Positions 62,035-64,000 of a DNA stretch of 64,000 bases are shown piece by piece. Origin of the DNA: Qipengyuania aquimaris (GTDB lineage: Bacteria; Pseudomonadota; Alphaproteobacteria; Sphingomonadales; Sphingomonadaceae); NCBI RefSeq assembly GCF_009827445.1, contig NZ_WTYI01000001.1, forward strand, positions 1,812,381-1,876,380, in the 5' to 3' direction. Made by a program: the position numbers and the translations under genes. The first letter of the stretch is position 1, and each line of letters starts with the position of its first letter. The notes beneath the pieces are model-generated. The model was not told the DNA's origin and did not search any database. It worked only from the letters and a program-made list of their open reading frames with translations.

Positions 62035-62601
62035 TCAGGCGTAGGACACGACGAGGTAGCAGACCGCGTCTTCGCTGCCGCGGTTGGCGATCTTGTGCTT
62101 GCGGTCGGCGGGGTAATGCGCGGTATCGCCCTGCCCAAGCGATGTGGGCGGTTCTACCCCGACTGCGACTTCGACAGAACCCTTGGCCACGCTCAGCATC
62201 TCGCGCGTTCCGGCAAAATGGGCATCGCTGTCGAGCTCACCCCCCGGCGCGAAGGTGAGCTCGTAGAACTCGACGTTCTTTTCCATGTGGAGCGGCGTCA
62301 GCGTGCGCAGGCGGCAGCCATTCTTCTCGCTGAACAGGGCCTGCTCGTCGTCCGCGTCGATGACTTCGACCAGCGACGGGCGGATTTCCTCTTCGATCAG
62401 GTGCACGATCGACAGGCCGAAGGCATCGGCGATCCGCGCCGCCACCGCGAGCGTCGGATTGGCCTTCCCGCGCTCGATCTGGGAGAGCATCGAACGGCTT
62501 ACACCGGAGCGTTCGGCCAGTTGGTCGAGAGTGATCTTGTGCGTGCGCCGCATGACCCCCACACGGCGGCCGAATTCCTGGCTGATGGCATTATCCGACA
62601 T
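62035..62601 (-). CDS. XRE-family regulator with C-terminal cupin domain
   Basis: 188 residues from ATG 62601. HTH about 13-65 (VGVMRRTHKITLDQLAERSG VSRSMLSQIERGKANPTL), cupin about 105-185 (FYELTFAPGGELDSDAH, GTREMLSVAKGSVEVAVG, GDTAHYPADRKHKIANRG). Typical small-molecule-responsive regulator of amine or amino-acid catabolism. Divergent from tdh with 74 bp between starts, so tdh-kbl is the likely target. Confidence 0.9.
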   Translation of the reverse strand: MSDNAISQEFGRRVGVMRRTHKITLDQLAERSGVSRSMLSQIERGKANPTLAVAARIADAFGLSIVHLIEEEIRPSLVEVIDADDEQALFSEKNGCRLRTLTPLHMEKNVEFYELTFAPGGELDSDAHFAGTREMLSVAKGSVEVAVGVEPPTSLGQGDTAHYPADRKHKIANRGSEDAVCYLVVSYA

Positions 62602-62675
62602 GCTGGGACCCTTGTTGCGTCGATGCGCTTTTCCAGTATAGAGGCGCCATTCTGATATAGTGACGGAGACGGTTT

Positions 62676-63704
62676 GTGAAGGCATTGGTCAAGGCGAAGG
62701 CGGAAAAGGGGCTCTGGCTCCAGGACGTGCCCGAGCCCGAGGTCGGCTCGAACGACGTGAAGGTGAAGATCCGCAGGACTGCTATCTGCGGCACCGACAT
62801 GCATATCTGGAACTGGGACGAATGGGCCCAGCGCACGATCCCCGTCCCCATGACGGTCGGTCACGAATTCGTCGGCGAGATCGTGGAATTCGGCAACAAT
62901 GTCTCCGGTTTCGAAGTCGGCCAGATCGTCTCGGGCGAAGGACACGTCGTGTGCGGACGGTGCCGCAATTGCATGGCCGGGCGCCGCCACGTGTGTGCCG
63001 ACAGCCAGGGCATCGGCGTGAACCGCCCGGGCGCTTTTGCCGAATATCTCGTGCTCCCGGCAGCGAACCTGTGGGTGCACCAGCAGGGCATTGACCTCGA
63101 TGTCGCATCCATCTTCGATCCTTTCGGCAATGCCGTGCACACCGCGCTGCAATTCGACGTGCTGGGTGAAGACGTACTGATCGTCGGGGCTGGCCCCATC
63201 GGCATCATGGCCGCCGCCGTCTGCCGTCACGCAGGCGCGCGTCACGTCGTCGTCAGCGATCTCAACGAAGACCGCCTCGCTCTCGCGCTCAAGATGGGGG
63301 CCACCGCGATGGTCAATCCCACCAAGCGCACGATCGAGGACATGCAGCGCGAACTCGGCATGGCCGAAGGCTTTGACGTCGGCCTCGAAATGTCGGGATC
63401 GCCGGCGGGATTCGCCTCGCTCATCGACAACATGGCGCATGGCGGCAAGGTCGCGATCCTCGGCCTGCCTGCAGAAGCGCCGAAGGTCGACATGGACAAG
63501 GTCATCTTCAACATGCTGACGCTGAAGGGCGTCTATGGCCGCGAGATATTCGAGACCTGGTACAAGATGTCGGTCTTCATCCAATCGGGCCTCGACCTCT
63601 CGCCGATCATCACCCACCGACTGCCGGTCGACCGCTTCGAGGAAGGCTTCGCCGCCATGGCCTCGGGCGAGGCCTGCAAGGTCGTGCTGAACTGGGATAA
63701 TTGA
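62676..63704 (+). CDS. tdh: L-threonine 3-dehydrogenase
   Basis: 342 residues. Zinc medium-chain dehydrogenase: catalytic zinc site C38 in [10 protein letters not shown] and GHEF; structural zinc [18 protein letters not shown] fold [13 protein letters not shown]. Converts threonine to 2-amino-3-ketobutyrate. The GTG start at 62676 ([15 protein letters not shown]) fits the family. Followed 9 bp later by kbl, the classic tdh-kbl pair. Confidence 0.95.
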   Translation: MKALVKAKAEKGLWLQDVPEPEVGSNDVKVKIRRTAICGTDMHIWNWDEWAQRTIPVPMTVGHEFVGEIVEFGNNVSGFEVGQIVSGEGHVVCGRCRNCMAGRRHVCADSQGIGVNRPGAFAEYLVLPAANLWVHQQGIDLDVASIFDPFGNAVHTALQFDVLGEDVLIVGAGPIGIMAAAVCRHAGARHVVVSDLNEDRLALALKMGATAMVNPTKRTIEDMQRELGMAEGFDVGLEMSGSPAGFASLIDNMAHGGKVAILGLPAEAPKVDMDKVIFNMLTLKGVYGREIFETWYKMSVFIQSGLDLSPIITHRLPVDRFEEGFAAMASGEACKVVLNWDN

Positions 63705-63713
63705 GGAAATACG

Positions 63714-64000
63714 ATGAGCCAGCGCTTTTACGAACATCTCGCCCAGGAACTGGAAAGCATAGAGGAACAGGGCCTGTTCAAATCCGAACAGGAAATCACC
63801 TCGCCGCAAAGCGGAACCGTCGACCTCGGATCGCGCAAGGTCGTAAACCTGTGCGCGAACAATTACCTCGGCCTCGCTGATAACGAAGAAATCCGCGCCG
63901 CATCGCGCGAAGGGCTCGACACCCACGGTTTCGGCATGGCATCGGTCCGCTTCATTTGCGGCACGCAGGACATTCACAAGGAACTGGAACGGAGCATTTC
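63714..64000 (+). CDS. kbl: Glycine C-acetyltransferase (2-amino-3-ketobutyrate CoA ligase), N-terminal part
   Basis: 95 residues inside the window: MSQRFYEHLAQELESIEEQG, then VVNLCANNYLGLADN and HGFGMASVRFICGTQDIHKE, the alpha-oxoamine synthase signature. PLP enzyme that splits 2-amino-3-ketobutyrate with CoA into glycine and acetyl-CoA. AGGA lies before ATG 63714. Cut by the right window edge. Confidence 0.94.
   Translation, partial: MSQRFYEHLAQELESIEEQGLFKSEQEITSPQSGTVDLGSRKVVNLCANNYLGLADNEEIRAASREGLDTHGFGMASVRFICGTQDIHKELERSI

Noticed and set aside
62602..62675. Promoter elements between the XRE-cupin regulator and tdh
   Set aside because: TATACT and TATAGT hexamers are present on opposite strands, but no -35 with acceptable spacing could be paired with either.
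62499..63977. 492-codon minus-strand frame opposite tdh and kbl
   Set aside because: Antisense to two recognised enzymes; composition typical of a shadow.

Overview
The window is a GC-rich, densely packed stretch of bacterial chromosome, most likely from Sphingomonadales, family Erythrobacteraceae (Erythrobacter/Qipengyuania type). The reasons are: the rpmH-rnpA-yidD-yidC-engB order; a CC_3452-family secreted protein; a UPF0262 protein next to dnaB; an ExoD protein; long TonB-dependent receptors with the alphaproteobacterial/sphingomonad plug style; many lipoproteins; and frequent TTG/GTG starts. I saw no tRNA, rRNA, CRISPR array, insertion sequence or prophage. The family assignment is inference; no 16S gene is present.

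Layout. 1-7 kb: a dicarboxylate/amino-acid symporter (cut by the left edge), dapE, small metabolic enzymes (cupin, S1/P1 nuclease, GST, VOC), a JmjC-like cupin and an AraC regulator. 7-10.6 kb: the ribosome/membrane-insertion cluster engB-yidC-yidD-rnpA-rpmH on the minus strand. 11-24 kb: housekeeping genes (comM-like yifB, galE, rpmJ, cdd, dnaB) mixed with secreted or lineage-specific proteins, including a serpin lipoprotein, an HxlR regulator divergent from a CC_3452 protein, a cytosolic-type M14 carboxypeptidase and an LD-carboxypeptidase. 25-31 kb: a phospholipase-D-like protein, rpoZ, a DUF3667 membrane protein and ftsH. 31-36 kb: a TetR regulator divergent from a four-gene efflux operon (DevC-like permease, ATPase, HlyD adaptor, TolC-like outer membrane factor), with two identical-spacing palindromic operators between them. 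35.7-39.4 kb: a translationally coupled DUF3604 lipoprotein / PpiC-type isomerase / HupE-UreJ membrane protein set. 40-48 kb: acyl-CoA metabolism (AMACR-type CoA transferase, aldehyde dehydrogenase, MaoC hydratase; a kinase-DUF6285 fusion coupled to an acyl-CoA dehydrogenase) around moaA and moeA.

48-62 kb is the most distinctive region. Two TonB-dependent receptors flank a FAD D-amino-acid-dehydrogenase-like enzyme, a lipoprotein D-aminoacylase and a lipoprotein M14 carboxypeptidase. A LysR regulator and a divergent pair (SGNH-hydrolase lipoprotein plus DASS-family symporter) follow. Together they look like an uptake and breakdown system for modified or D-amino-acid-containing peptides; the substrate is not known. 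The window ends in an XRE-cupin regulator divergent from tdh-kbl (threonine to glycine), with kbl cut by the right edge.

Notable small-scale signals are a possible premature TAG in the JmjC-like cupin, a Shine-Dalgarno sequence buried in the ftsH terminator, and palindrome clusters near 14.96 kb and 15.9 kb.
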